Assembly: GCA_964292325.1 (NCBI GenBank)
Contig: CAXYVG010000016.1
Coordinates: 1 to 51,285 of the forward strand
Reading direction: 5' to 3'
DNA: 51,285 nucleotides
From: CTSoil-075 sp964292325
GTDB taxonomy: Bacteria; Bacillota; Negativicutes; DSM-13327
Made by a program: the position numbers and the translations under genes. Of this stretch, positions 34,808-43,375 are shown piece after piece (within the stretch, counting starts at the first letter, position 1; each line of letters opens with the position of its first letter). The notes beneath the pieces were generated by a model that did no database searches, was not told the DNA's origin, and saw nothing but the letters and a program-made list of their open reading frames with translations.

Positions 34808-35839
34808 GTGTTTAAAATTCTTATAGATACCTGTGTATGGCTTGATCTTGCCAAGAATTATCAACAACGGGATATTCTAGCCATGCTAGAAGAATTTATT
34901 CGACGGGGAGACATAGCACTTATTTTGCCTCGTACTGTGGTCGATGAATTTGCTCGCAACAAGGTGCGTGTTATCGAGGAAAGTAGCCGTAGTCTGTCTA
35001 GTACCTTAAAACGTGTCAAAGAAGTTGTGGAGGTATTTGGAGACCCGGAGCAAAAGAAAATAGTGCTGTCGCAACTTAATGATGTTGATCATCGACTTCC
35101 AACCTTAGGTGAGGCGGCTGTGGATACGGTTAGTCGGATCGAAAAATTATTCGAGCACACGCCTATTATCGAAATTTCTGATTCTGTGAAGCTACGTGCA
35201 GCGCAACGTGCCATTGATAAGCGTGCTCCTTTTCACAAACAACGAAATAGTATAGGGGATGCCATTCTGATTGAGGTATACACAGATGTGAAGGGAGCGA
35301 AAGTAACGAGTGGAAATCATTTTGCATTTATTTCGCATAATACTAGTGATTTTAGCCATCCAAGTGACAATCAAAAACTGCCACATCCAGATATAGCAGA
35401 TTGTTTTTCACGGGCGAAGTCATTTTACTTTATAACTTTGAGCGAAGCGCTACAACACATTCAGCCAGAGGAATTTAATAATCTGATGAGTGAGCTGGAA
35501 TGGGTTGAAGAACCCAGGGGGCTTACGGAAATTGTAGACACAATTGATGAACTGGTAAACAAAGTTTGGTATAATCGCCATCAAGTTAGACGGCAACTAA
35601 TTGAGCGGGGCAAGATCAAGCTTGTTGATAAGGAAACTTTTCCAGTCAAAGATCATACACGACGACCTATTCAACGCGACATATGGGAGGGGGCGCTCAA
35701 GTCAGCGGAAAAGGTTGAAAAAAAATATGGGTTAGAAAATCTTGGCCCATGGGATGATTTTGAATGGGGAATGATTAATGGTAAACTTTCCGCACTACGC
35801 TGGATTCTAGGAGAAGAGTGGGATATGTTGGATACATGA
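34808..35839 (+). CDS. PIN-domain protein (predicted ribonuclease)
   Basis: 343 residues, GTG start after GGAAGGGG. The N-terminal PIN domain has acidic residues in ILIDTCVWLDLA (Asp7), LPRTVVDEFARNK, NSIGDAILIEVY (near 150) and FISHNTSDF. A C-terminal helical part (from about 215) ends GMINGKLSALRWILGEEWDM. The length and layout fit the large PIN_8/DUF4935 group rather than VapC toxins, and no antitoxin gene is next to it. Its position among restriction genes suggests a defence role. Confidence 0.8.
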   Translation: MFKILIDTCVWLDLAKNYQQRDILAMLEEFIRRGDIALILPRTVVDEFARNKVRVIEESSRSLSSTLKRVKEVVEVFGDPEQKKIVLSQLNDVDHRLPTLGEAAVDTVSRIEKLFEHTPIIEISDSVKLRAAQRAIDKRAPFHKQRNSIGDAILIEVYTDVKGAKVTSGNHFAFISHNTSDFSHPSDNQKLPHPDIADCFSRAKSFYFITLSEALQHIQPEEFNNLMSELEWVEEPRGLTEIVDTIDELVNKVWYNRHQVRRQLIERGKIKLVDKETFPVKDHTRRPIQRDIWEGALKSAEKVEKKYGLENLGPWDDFEWGMINGKLSALRWILGEEWDMLDT

Positions 35840-35976
35840 ATAGTCTGGGGTTAGTTATGCTTACATAATTAGTCAAAGAATGATGTTGCTAAGAGCTCAA
35901 AAGCATAGTTTTCTCGGGTAGGGCAATCGATGCAAAGGCATTTTAAGCTTATAGATGAAAGGACTATTGATAAAAT

Positions 35977-37674
35977 ATGAAAATACATGCGTATGATAAA
36001 AATATTACTCAAATGTTGAGTTCTGAAATACGTTATATAATACCTCGATTTCAGAGAGAATATTCGTGGACAGTAGAAGAAAATGGCGAGTTTTGGAATG
36101 ATATAATGGATAATATTGAGGAGACAGATCAGGGATATAAGAATAAAGAATATTTTATTGGTTCGCTTGTACTCGTGGAAGAAGATGAGTATAATTACCA
36201 TATTGTTGATGGACAGCAAAGACTAACTACGATTACGATCCTATTTTCGGCAATAATTGATCAATTTGTAAGAATAGGAGAAGAAGGCCTAGCAAAGGGG
36301 TTGTATAAGTACATTGAGGGCGTTGATCTCAATGCGGATAAGTTTTTTAAACTAGTGAACGAAAATCCTAAACCTTTTTTTCAGAAATCAATTCAACATA
36401 TAACTAAAGAAAAGATGAATCCAGCGACAGAAGAAGAAAAAAGGCTTAGCTTTTCGTATCAATTTTTTCTTAAAAAACTTGAAAGTTTACAAAAGAGCTC
36501 ATCAAATAAAGGAAATTACATAGAAAATCTAAAGGCGATAAGAAACCAAGTGTTATCCTTAAAAACTATATTTATCTCAGTAAACAGTATGGATGAAGCA
36601 TATACAATTTTTGAGACACTTAATTCGAAGGGGATTAGTTTAACACCGACAGATTTGATTAAAAATGATATTTTTAAAATATTGGATGATGAACATCCGG
36701 TGGATGATGCAAAAGATAAATGGAAAAAAATTCAATCGCATACAAAGTCAAACAATAAGGATGTAAATATTAACACTTTCATTAGACATTATTGGTTATC
36801 AAAATACGAATTTATCACGCAAGGAAGACTATATAAATCTTATAAAAAATTGCAAATAAAAAAACAACAGGAAGCAAAAGCATTACTTGATAATTTGCTC
36901 GTTGAGTCCGCATATTATGATGTAATAAGCCATCCTGATCCACAAGATTGGAGACAGCAAGAAGAAAAAACTATATTCAGGTCAATCGAGGCACTAAGTA
37001 TTTTTCGAGTAACTCAACCCAAAACTATATTATTATCATTACTTGCACAACGTGAAAGTGGTATTATGACTCTTACTCAAGTGAAAAATTATTGTAGATT
37101 ATTAGAAAATTTTCATTTTATTTTCACCGCAATCGCTTCTGAAAGAGGCGCAGGTTTAGAGAGTAAGTATTCTACCTTTGCTAGACAAATACGAGGCGCA
37201 AGAAATAAACGAGATTGTGATCAGATCCTTCAGGAATTATCAGAATATCTAGTCAGTAAATTACCCAATTATGAAAATTTCGAACAAGGATTTCTGGATT
37301 TACAGTTTGTTAATGGCAACACGCAGAATAAACGCCTAATACAGTATATTTTTTCTAAGTTTGAGCTTGAGATGCATGCGACAGAAGAACTGATAATTGG
37401 AAACATTACCTTGGAGCATGTAACCCCCCAGTCTTTAGGTGGAGCAGAGATCGGCATGATTGGTAATTTGCTTCCTCTTGATAAAAAAATTAATGAAATA
37501 GCAAATAGGAAGCGATTCAGAGATAAGTTAGCAGTATTCCTTACCTCGAATCTAAAGGTCGTTCAAGAATTTATAGATGATAATGCGGAAAGGCAAGAAT
37601 GGTCAACGAAAGATATTATAGATAGAAGTAAATATTTGGCAACACGTGCATTTACTAGAACATGGTCAATTTAG
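35977..37674 (+). CDS. GmrSD-type modification-dependent restriction enzyme (DUF262-DUF1524 fusion)
   Basis: 565 residues. The N-terminal DUF262 domain has the NTP-binding DGQQR motif (HIVDGQQRLTTITI, about 76-90) after IPRFQREYSW. The C-terminal DUF1524 domain has the His-Me finger pattern NITLEHVTPQSLGG and GNLLPLDKKIN (about 475-505). GmrSD is a type IV enzyme that cuts glucosylated hydroxymethylcytosine DNA of phages; the single-chain form is common. The exact modification recognised here is unknown. Confidence 0.87.
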   Translation: MKIHAYDKNITQMLSSEIRYIIPRFQREYSWTVEENGEFWNDIMDNIEETDQGYKNKEYFIGSLVLVEEDEYNYHIVDGQQRLTTITILFSAIIDQFVRIGEEGLAKGLYKYIEGVDLNADKFFKLVNENPKPFFQKSIQHITKEKMNPATEEEKRLSFSYQFFLKKLESLQKSSSNKGNYIENLKAIRNQVLSLKTIFISVNSMDEAYTIFETLNSKGISLTPTDLIKNDIFKILDDEHPVDDAKDKWKKIQSHTKSNNKDVNINTFIRHYWLSKYEFITQGRLYKSYKKLQIKKQQEAKALLDNLLVESAYYDVISHPDPQDWRQQEEKTIFRSIEALSIFRVTQPKTILLSLLAQRESGIMTLTQVKNYCRLLENFHFIFTAIASERGAGLESKYSTFARQIRGARNKRDCDQILQELSEYLVSKLPNYENFEQGFLDLQFVNGNTQNKRLIQYIFSKFELEMHATEELIIGNITLEHVTPQSLGGAEIGMIGNLLPLDKKINEIANRKRFRDKLAVFLTSNLKVVQEFIDDNAERQEWSTKDIIDRSKYLATRAFTRTWSI

Positions 37675-37795
37675 AGAAAGAATTGTATTCGAATTTTTAT
37701 TGAACATATTAATAGTAATTATTTGTACAAAACATATTGTTATGAATGGTGCGTTAATTGGTGCATTGGTGCCACCATTATATGCACCAACACAT

Positions 37796-37826
37796 TTGGA
37801 GACACTATGGAGACACTATGGAGACA
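37796..37826 (+). repeat. Three 11-bp repeats, right end of the island
   Basis: TTGGAGACAC, TATGGAGACAC and TATGGAGACA in tandem, matching 25201-25232. The 160 bp from here to the tRNA end hold no gene; ATTTTACAAGG occurs twice in it (37911 and 37933). Confidence 0.7.
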
Positions 37827-37984
37827 AAATAAAATGTTTATCAGCCTGATATTATCAACAGTTGTAACGATATTATAGATATGCATAAATAAGCATAAGA
37901 ACAAACCTATATTTTACAAGGGTTGAGACCGCATTTTACAAGGAATTTATGACTTGAAGGATATGGTAAAATAACCTTAATAGC

Positions 37985-38674
37985 CTTGAGGGGCTGGCGC
38001 TCGCAAGGGCGTGATGGTTCAAATCCATTCTACCGCACCATTAAAATCAAGCATTCCGAGACTTTTGGTCTTGGAATTTTTTTTGTCGTAGAGACACAAT
38101 AGAGACACAATGCATTTTTACGGCTAAAATATGATCATTATTTTTGGTGCATTTGTATTTTAGTGTTTATGTTTATACATTGCTGAGTATAAATATTCAT
38201 GATGCTATTTATAATTTTTATGTTAAAGTAAAGAAAAAGCCGAGATGATAAGCCTCGACTTGATGATTATACTAAAGTGCTGGTGACAGCGAGTATCTTT
38301 GATTTTGTCTTATTGATGATATGACCATAGGTATCAACTAAGGTCTTGATCTGTTTATGACCAGTTGCTGACATGACAGTATTGACGTCGATTCCTGCAT
38401 CAAGTAGCTTTGATGCAAAATTATGATGAAGATCATGAAAGGTTACATCTTCAAGATTTGCTTTTTTTCTCCAACGCATCATCTTACTCTGTTCTCGCAT
38501 TCTCAATAAATGAAAAAAAGGAACGGGCGATGTTTGACAGTTTTGTCATACTTCCCGTTCCTTTTTGCTAGGTCTATAAAGAGAAACTAGCGAAAGCCTT
38601 AAAAACTACTGCGGAATATATTTTAGGGCAAGAAGGAGAGCATGGGAAGCTCGAACATCTTCCAGAACAGCTTA
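37985..38674 (+). repeat. 690-bp perfect direct repeat, right copy
   Basis: Identical to 23884-24573. The first 55 bp (37985-38039) are the 3' part of tRNA-Leu(GAG) and form the putative right attachment site of the island. No 5' half of the tRNA is present. Confidence 0.95.
38267..38506 (-). pseudogene. C-terminal remnant of a tyrosine integrase, right copy
   Basis: Identical 79 codons to the left copy, with the same HDLH in place of HDLR. Two copies of an already truncated gene show that duplication came after decay. Confidence 0.85.
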
Positions 38675-38679
38675 TTTAA
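38578..38679 (+). pseudogene. XRE repressor fragment, right copy
   Basis: Same reading as the left copy (EKLAKALKTTAEYILG to PEQL), then the homology ends at 38674 and the frame stops at 38679. Confidence 0.7.
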
Positions 38680-38774
38680 CCTCGCGTAATGACTTAAGAG
38701 ATGCATTTAGCCATTATGTAACAAATGGAACAGAGTGATTTAATTCGTCTGCTGTAAAAGCATATTTAGATGAA

Positions 38775-39041
38775 GTGCGATTTATTGATAAATCTGAGAT
38801 CGGTTTCTGTGTTAGCTGTGATGTTAATGGCTGTAACTCTAAATTAATTAGTCATGCAGGAAATGAGATCCTTGATTTTATGACTATATTCGCAGCAAGA
38901 TATATTGCTTACGAAGATAATATACAAGATTTAATGATTGAAAAAGGAATAAATGAAGTTAATGCTAGAAAAAAAGTTGATGAAGCTTTCCAAATACGAA
39001 TCAATGGATACTTGCCAAAGGTGAGTTTAAATTCATTCTGA
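38775..39041 (+). pseudogene. Chimeric end of an element gene joined to a host gene
   Basis: 88 codons from a GTG without a ribosome-binding site: CVSCDVNGCNSKLISHAGN and DFMTIFAARYIAYEDNIQD, then a helix shared with 24727-24798. After 39012 the element sequence ends, and the last ten codons are antisense to the truncated beta-lactamase-fold gene. Family unknown; a fragment is likelier than a working gene. Confidence 0.5.
38941..39012 (+). repeat. 72-bp direct repeat, right copy
   Basis: Identical to 24727-24798. Its right end is exactly the junction with host sequence. Confidence 0.9.
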
Positions 39042-39397
39042 TTGACAATATAAAAGGGGGAGGTAATTCCATAATGTTTGATTATATTTGATGTGCGCCA
39101 ATGGGTGGCGATTTCAGCTTGTAACCCCTGTTTTTCAAACAACGGCGTGCTAGCGCATAAATCAGGATCTTGGTGTTGGAGGATAATATATTTAATATTT
39201 TCTAAGGAAATCAGGCTAGTTACATTCGCTAAGACATATTCAAAGTCTAGAGGGGACCCTGGATCAATCAATACTCCTTCTGAGCCATCAATGATGAGGT
39301 AAGGATTGCAGTGTAGACCGTTGGCTTGGTCTTTGATGCCTACCCAGAAAATATTATCAGCAATTTCGACTGGTTTATTTGTGCTATAGTCGGTCAT
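39013..39397 (-). pseudogene. Truncated metallo-beta-lactamase-fold (flavodiiron-like) gene
   Basis: The ATG at 39397 has GAGGAG upstream. About 128 residues of an oxygen-binding-type MBL protein are readable: EIADNIFWVGIKDQANGLHC, YLIIDGSEGVLIDPGSPLDF, and the metal site ILQHQDPDLCASTPLF. Homology ends at FKLTFGK, where element DNA begins; the frame runs on to 38909 through unrelated sequence. The C-terminal half is not in the window. Confidence 0.8.
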
Positions 39398-39447
39398 TGT
39401 ATCACTCCTCGCATAGTAAGGTGCCACGCTAATTAGTTATAGATATT

Positions 39448-39570
39448 TTAATTTTTTATTCTAGAGAGAATTTGAGGGACTTCATCCGGTCTATCGGGTG
39501 CAATGAGAATGAGCATTGATTGTCCGATCATTTCTTGAGTCGTATAATCGTATATATTTTCATAAAGGTT
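39448..39570 (-). pseudogene. PAS-domain fragment
   Basis: On the minus strand YTTQEMIGQSMLILIAPDRP and DEVPQILSRIKN are readable, the typical mid-portion of a PAS domain, before a stop at 39448. No start and no further domain are visible. It is a remnant of a sensor protein upstream of the broken beta-lactamase-fold gene. Confidence 0.6.
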
Positions 39571-39742
39571 TTACCTGCCCTTCAAGTATAAAAAAACTTT
39601 TCATACTTAATTCTACAAAATAGTAGATTTCCCTGTTCTTTACACGTAAAACAGTATAAAGTTAATAGATAAAAGCAGGAATATAGACGGAGGACATGAA
39701 ATTAATAGGTAATAGTGAAGCGGAAGTAAAGGGGGTAGTTAG

Positions 39743-40651
39743 ATGAATATCGGTAAATACACTGAGTTATTGGGACAACTATTTGAGCCAGCATATATTG
39801 TTGATTTACAGAGGACTATCTTATTTTGGAATGAATCGGCTGAAAAGATGACGGGCTATAAAGCGACTATGGTTGTTGGTAAAAAATGCGATAGTAACAT
39901 CATGATGCATATCAATGAGCGAGGCGAAAAACTTTGCATGACCCAATGTCCTTTGAAAAAAACCATGCAGGATGGCCGAAAAACTGAAGTAGTTTGTTAT
40001 TTACAGCATAAAACAGGTCATCATATTCCAGTTGATGCAAGATTTATATCCATAAGTAATGATGCTGGAGCCATGATAGGAGCAATAGAGATTTTTGTAA
40101 AAAAAGGCCAGGTAGGTGAAACTTCCAACCCTTCCATCATAAAAGAACTGGTCAAAGCGGCCTACGTCGACTCAGTGACCAATCTACCTAATAAAGAATA
40201 CATGGAAAATAAGATTAAAAATTTGCTTGTCGAGGCTGTAGAGAGGCCCTCTGAAGTCTCGTTAGGTTTATTATCAATTGAAGTTCAAAATCTTCGTGAA
40301 TTTAATGAACGTGGTGGAATGGTGGCGGGGAATTTATTGTTAAATGTTGTTGCAAAAACACTTATGGGGAACGTAGAAATGGAAGAAGGAAGTTTTATTT
40401 GTAAATGGTATGGGGGATCCTTTGTTGTTTTTATGAATACTAATAGAATTAGTACTCTTTTAAATTGGGCTAATAAATTAAAAATTATATTAGAAAAATC
40501 AATGGTGCCAGAATATGCCGAAGAAAAAATTAAAGTGGGTATTGGCGGAATCGCTGTCCAACCAGGAGAAACTGCCACTGAAGTCATTAAGCGTCTTGAG
40601 GGGCAGCTGCAATTGAGTAAGGCGCAGAGTAATGGTATAAGCATTACTTAA
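39743..40651 (+). CDS. PAS domain plus degenerate GGDEF domain protein
   Basis: 302 residues. A PAS domain (about 8-120) with a LCMTQCPLKKTM segment precedes a GGDEF-like domain (about 140-300, DSVTNLPNKEYME onward). The active-site loop is CKWYGGSFVVFM: the Asp-Glu of GGDEF is lost and one residue is missing. It probably does not make cyclic-di-GMP but could bind GTP or act as a sensor. It has AAGGGGG upstream and no neighbours in its direction. Confidence 0.83.
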   Translation: MNIGKYTELLGQLFEPAYIVDLQRTILFWNESAEKMTGYKATMVVGKKCDSNIMMHINERGEKLCMTQCPLKKTMQDGRKTEVVCYLQHKTGHHIPVDARFISISNDAGAMIGAIEIFVKKGQVGETSNPSIIKELVKAAYVDSVTNLPNKEYMENKIKNLLVEAVERPSEVSLGLLSIEVQNLREFNERGGMVAGNLLLNVVAKTLMGNVEMEEGSFICKWYGGSFVVFMNTNRISTLLNWANKLKIILEKSMVPEYAEEKIKVGIGGIAVQPGETATEVIKRLEGQLQLSKAQSNGISIT

Positions 40652-40811
40652 ATTTTATGATCAGCCTAGTTTCAACTTAACTCTATATCAGTAGTGATAA
40701 TTTTCTGCACTCTCTGGTCTAACTAATTTGCCTGCTCTAGAACGTTTAAACCATCAAGTTCACAAGAGGTGTTAGAATTTTCCTCTCTTTTATTGTTTTA
40801 TATTACAACAT

Positions 40812-40841
40812 AAAAAGAACGCCCTCAAAAGAGAGAACGTT
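40812..40841 (-). terminator. Probable terminator of the hydrogenase genes
   Basis: On the minus strand AACGTTCTCTC and GAGGGCGTT form an imperfect stem around TTTT, followed by CTTTTTA. The stretch 40652-40928 otherwise holds no gene. Confidence 0.55.
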
Positions 40842-40928
40842 AAAATCGGGTCATTGATTAAAATAGCATATGTATCTGGGGAAAATAATGTGTATCATTA
40901 AGATTATGAAATTTAGTTCTTTGGTAGT

Positions 40929-42335
40929 TTAATATACTATCTGATCGATACTGTTTGTGCGGTAGTCTAGCAGGTGTGTAGCGCATGAAAGACAGGGGTC
41001 AAATGAGCGTATAATACGGCCTGGAATTACATACTTAAGTTCGGGTGATGCGATTTTAGTACCGACGAGAGCGGTTTCTGCAGGGCCACGATAACCCGCA
41101 ATGTTTTTCGGCGAAAAATTCCAAGCAGTAGGGGTAATAATATCATATTTTTCAATTTTGTTGTCCTCGATGTAGACACTATGAAGTAAAGCACCGCGCA
41201 TGGCGTCCGTTGTGAAAATCGCCTGATTTTTGACAAGAACTTTTTTTTGCTTTAGGGGTGCTGGGCCAGGTTCGAGACGACCCAGCCATTCTGTTAATAG
41301 TTCGGTTATTAGGAGTGTTTCTAAGGAACGAGATACGATTCGATCCATGGTTGAAGTTCCGCCTTTATAGTAACCATTAATAGTCATACGGGCCAGAGGT
41401 CCACCTTCATAATGTTTGCCTCGATAGAGGATAGCTTTTATCCAGGTATAAGCTCCTAGCTTATAGGGAGAAGGCAAAACGTCTCCATCCTTCATGGATT
41501 TATCACGCTCAAACCAGGATTTTGAGATATCTGTTTGTATTAAATCCAGCCTTGGCTTCGTTAGATAATTCCCCTCTAGTATGCCATCTTTCCATAGAAC
41601 TTGCTCGTTTTTACTTCCGAAACGAAATAGTCCAAAGGACAAAAAACAACCAGCTGTTTCGCCGATGTGAAAATAATCATCATAACAACGAGATAGTAGT
41701 TCTGTGTCTGGAAGCATATAGCGTTTTACAAACTCTTGAATATCATAGATGAGGGATTGGGCCTGGTTAATCATATCCACCGTAGGCGCTACTGCTACGC
41801 CGCCGTGGATAAAACTATGTTGGTGTGGTGCTTTGCCACCAAATAGGGCTAAGATCTGGTGGCTTTTTTGGGAAGCTTTAACGGCTTCGATATAATGATC
41901 TGCTAGTCGGCGGTTATCGGAAGCATCAAGGCGACAGTCAAAACAATTTTGATTGAGAGAAAGCGAATTTTCTGGCATTATAACAAAATCAGGTAGTCCA
42001 AAGAAATAGAAATGGCGAATGTGATTTTGTAGGAAGTCTGCTGCGAACATAATATTTCGCAAGTACTGGGCATTCTCTTCGATGTCATTATCATACAATT
42101 CATCTAGAAGATAACTTGCCACGGCACCATGGGCTGTCGAACAGATTCCACAAATGCGTTGTGTCATGTAGACTGCATCCTCAATACTCCGTCCACGCAT
42201 TATGTATTCGAACCCGCGGAACATTGTACTGCTGACGTCGGCAGAGACAATATAACCATCATCTATCCCAAGTTCAACAGATAGCAGACCGCTTAAACGG
42301 GTAACAGGGCTAAAAATGATTTTTTTTACGCTCAT
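40929..42335 (-). CDS. [NiFe] hydrogenase large subunit
   Basis: 468 residues from the ATG at 42335 (AAAGGAGAG upstream; a longer frame lacks a site). Nickel ligands are in RICGIC near residue 62 and DPCLSCATH near the end. A 14-residue C-terminal extension after the last histidine indicates that maturation by an endopeptidase is required; no hyp or protease gene is in the window. Length and motifs fit group 1-like uptake enzymes. It starts one base after the small subunit gene, so the two are translationally linked. Confidence 0.93.
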   Translation of the reverse strand: MSVKKIIFSPVTRLSGLLSVELGIDDGYIVSADVSSTMFRGFEYIMRGRSIEDAVYMTQRICGICSTAHGAVASYLLDELYDNDIEENAQYLRNIMFAADFLQNHIRHFYFFGLPDFVIMPENSLSLNQNCFDCRLDASDNRRLADHYIEAVKASQKSHQILALFGGKAPHQHSFIHGGVAVAPTVDMINQAQSLIYDIQEFVKRYMLPDTELLSRCYDDYFHIGETAGCFLSFGLFRFGSKNEQVLWKDGILEGNYLTKPRLDLIQTDISKSWFERDKSMKDGDVLPSPYKLGAYTWIKAILYRGKHYEGGPLARMTINGYYKGGTSTMDRIVSRSLETLLITELLTEWLGRLEPGPAPLKQKKVLVKNQAIFTTDAMRGALLHSVYIEDNKIEKYDIITPTAWNFSPKNIAGYRGPAETALVGTKIASPELKYVIPGRIIRSFDPCLSCATHLLDYRTNSIDQIVY

Positions 42336-42336
42336 G

Positions 42337-43302
42337 CTACTCTCCTTTCTTTGTAAATGGCTGTTGCTGGTTGCTAACTTGCTTACTTTTGTTCTTTTGT
42401 GGTAAAGGTGTAAAGAAGGGAGCCGAACCATCAGGGAAATCCTCGTTGGTACATCCAATGCAAGGGGTATTTACCTTAACGGGCCAACTTACATGATTTA
42501 CCCATTGACGATAAGGGCAGTCAGCTCCAGTACGTGGCCCCATACATCCTTGGGTAAACATACACTCTGTGTCGCCTAGCATCTCGGCAAAATCTTTTTT
42601 ATCAAAATAAGATCGACGTTGGCAGTGTTTGTGGACGGTATTACCGTAAAAGAGTGTTGGTCTTCCAAGATCATCAAGCTCTGGCCTACCATACATCATT
42701 AAATGAGCTAAAGTACCTACAAACCAATCGGGGTTTACAGGACAGCCGCTGACGTTAATAACCTCTCGTTTAAGTACCTTGCCAACGCCTACCGATTGGG
42801 TGAGGTTTGGAGCTGCAGCTGAAGCACCTCCAAAACTGGCACAAGTTCCAATAGCAACGACATATTTAGCGGCTTCCCCAAGCCAGGTTACTGCTTCTAA
42901 CGCTGTTAAAAGACTTTTTTTGGAGCGGGCGACTATATTGTAGATCCCATTGTCTTTAGTTGGTATAGCACCCTCAACAACTAGAGTAAATCCACCACGG
43001 TGAGCTATAACCATTTTTTCAAGAATATCAAGAGCATCTTTTCCCTGCGCAGCCATAAAAGTGTTGCTATAGAATAGATCAATCATGTTTGAAAAAACCT
43101 GGTTTAAATAGGGATACGTTGTATTCATGAAAGCAATGTTATTGTCGCCACTATCGCTGGTCTCTAACCATATTACTGGAAGTTTGCCATTGTGATGATG
43201 AAGCAGATATTCGCGGGTGATAGGCAATATCTTGGCCGACAACTCATGGTTATCAGCCAAAACATTGCTCTTACATAATTGTAAAAAGTCAACTTTCTCC
43301 AT
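42337..43302 (-). CDS. [NiFe] hydrogenase small subunit lacking proximal-cluster cysteines
   Basis: 321 residues from the ATG at 43302 (GAGG six bases upstream). The medial and distal cluster ligands are present: VHKHC, FTQGCMGPRTGADC and PCIGCTN. Of the proximal cluster, IGTCASFGG and SGCPVNP remain, but the N-terminal CxxC region reads PVIWLETSDSGDNN, with no cysteine. The first residues (MEKVDFLQLC) look like a Tat signal without its twin arginine, and no hydrophobic segment follows, so the complex is probably cytoplasmic. No cytochrome b subunit is adjacent. Confidence 0.92.
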   Translation of the reverse strand: MEKVDFLQLCKSNVLADNHELSAKILPITREYLLHHHNGKLPVIWLETSDSGDNNIAFMNTTYPYLNQVFSNMIDLFYSNTFMAAQGKDALDILEKMVIAHRGGFTLVVEGAIPTKDNGIYNIVARSKKSLLTALEAVTWLGEAAKYVVAIGTCASFGGASAAAPNLTQSVGVGKVLKREVINVSGCPVNPDWFVGTLAHLMMYGRPELDDLGRPTLFYGNTVHKHCQRRSYFDKKDFAEMLGDTECMFTQGCMGPRTGADCPYRQWVNHVSWPVKVNTPCIGCTNEDFPDGSAPFFTPLPQKNKSKQVSNQQQPFTKKGE

Positions 43303-43375
43303 ATTGCGCCTCAATTCATGTTTTTATCATCATATGCAAAGGGAATTCTAGTAATTACTAAAAGTGTTTTATAAC

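Larger units (their letters stand above)
25112..38039. mobile_element. Integrated island at tRNA-Leu carrying restriction genes, without an integrase
   Basis: A 12.9-kb unit runs from a diverged tRNA-Leu 3' end (25112-25153) to an exact tRNA-Leu(GAG) 3' end (37985-38039). Near each end it has three TATGGAGACAC-type 11-bp repeats (25201-25232 and 37796-37826), a variant different from the AATAGAGACAC repeats of the flanking element. That is the layout of an integrase-made insertion with attL and attR. Inside are only defence-type genes; I find no integrase, excisionase or transfer gene. Confidence 0.7.

Noticed and set aside
37646..37849. Frame over the right 11-bp repeats
   Set aside because: It overlaps the end of the GmrSD gene and the repeats, and lacks a ribosome-binding site.
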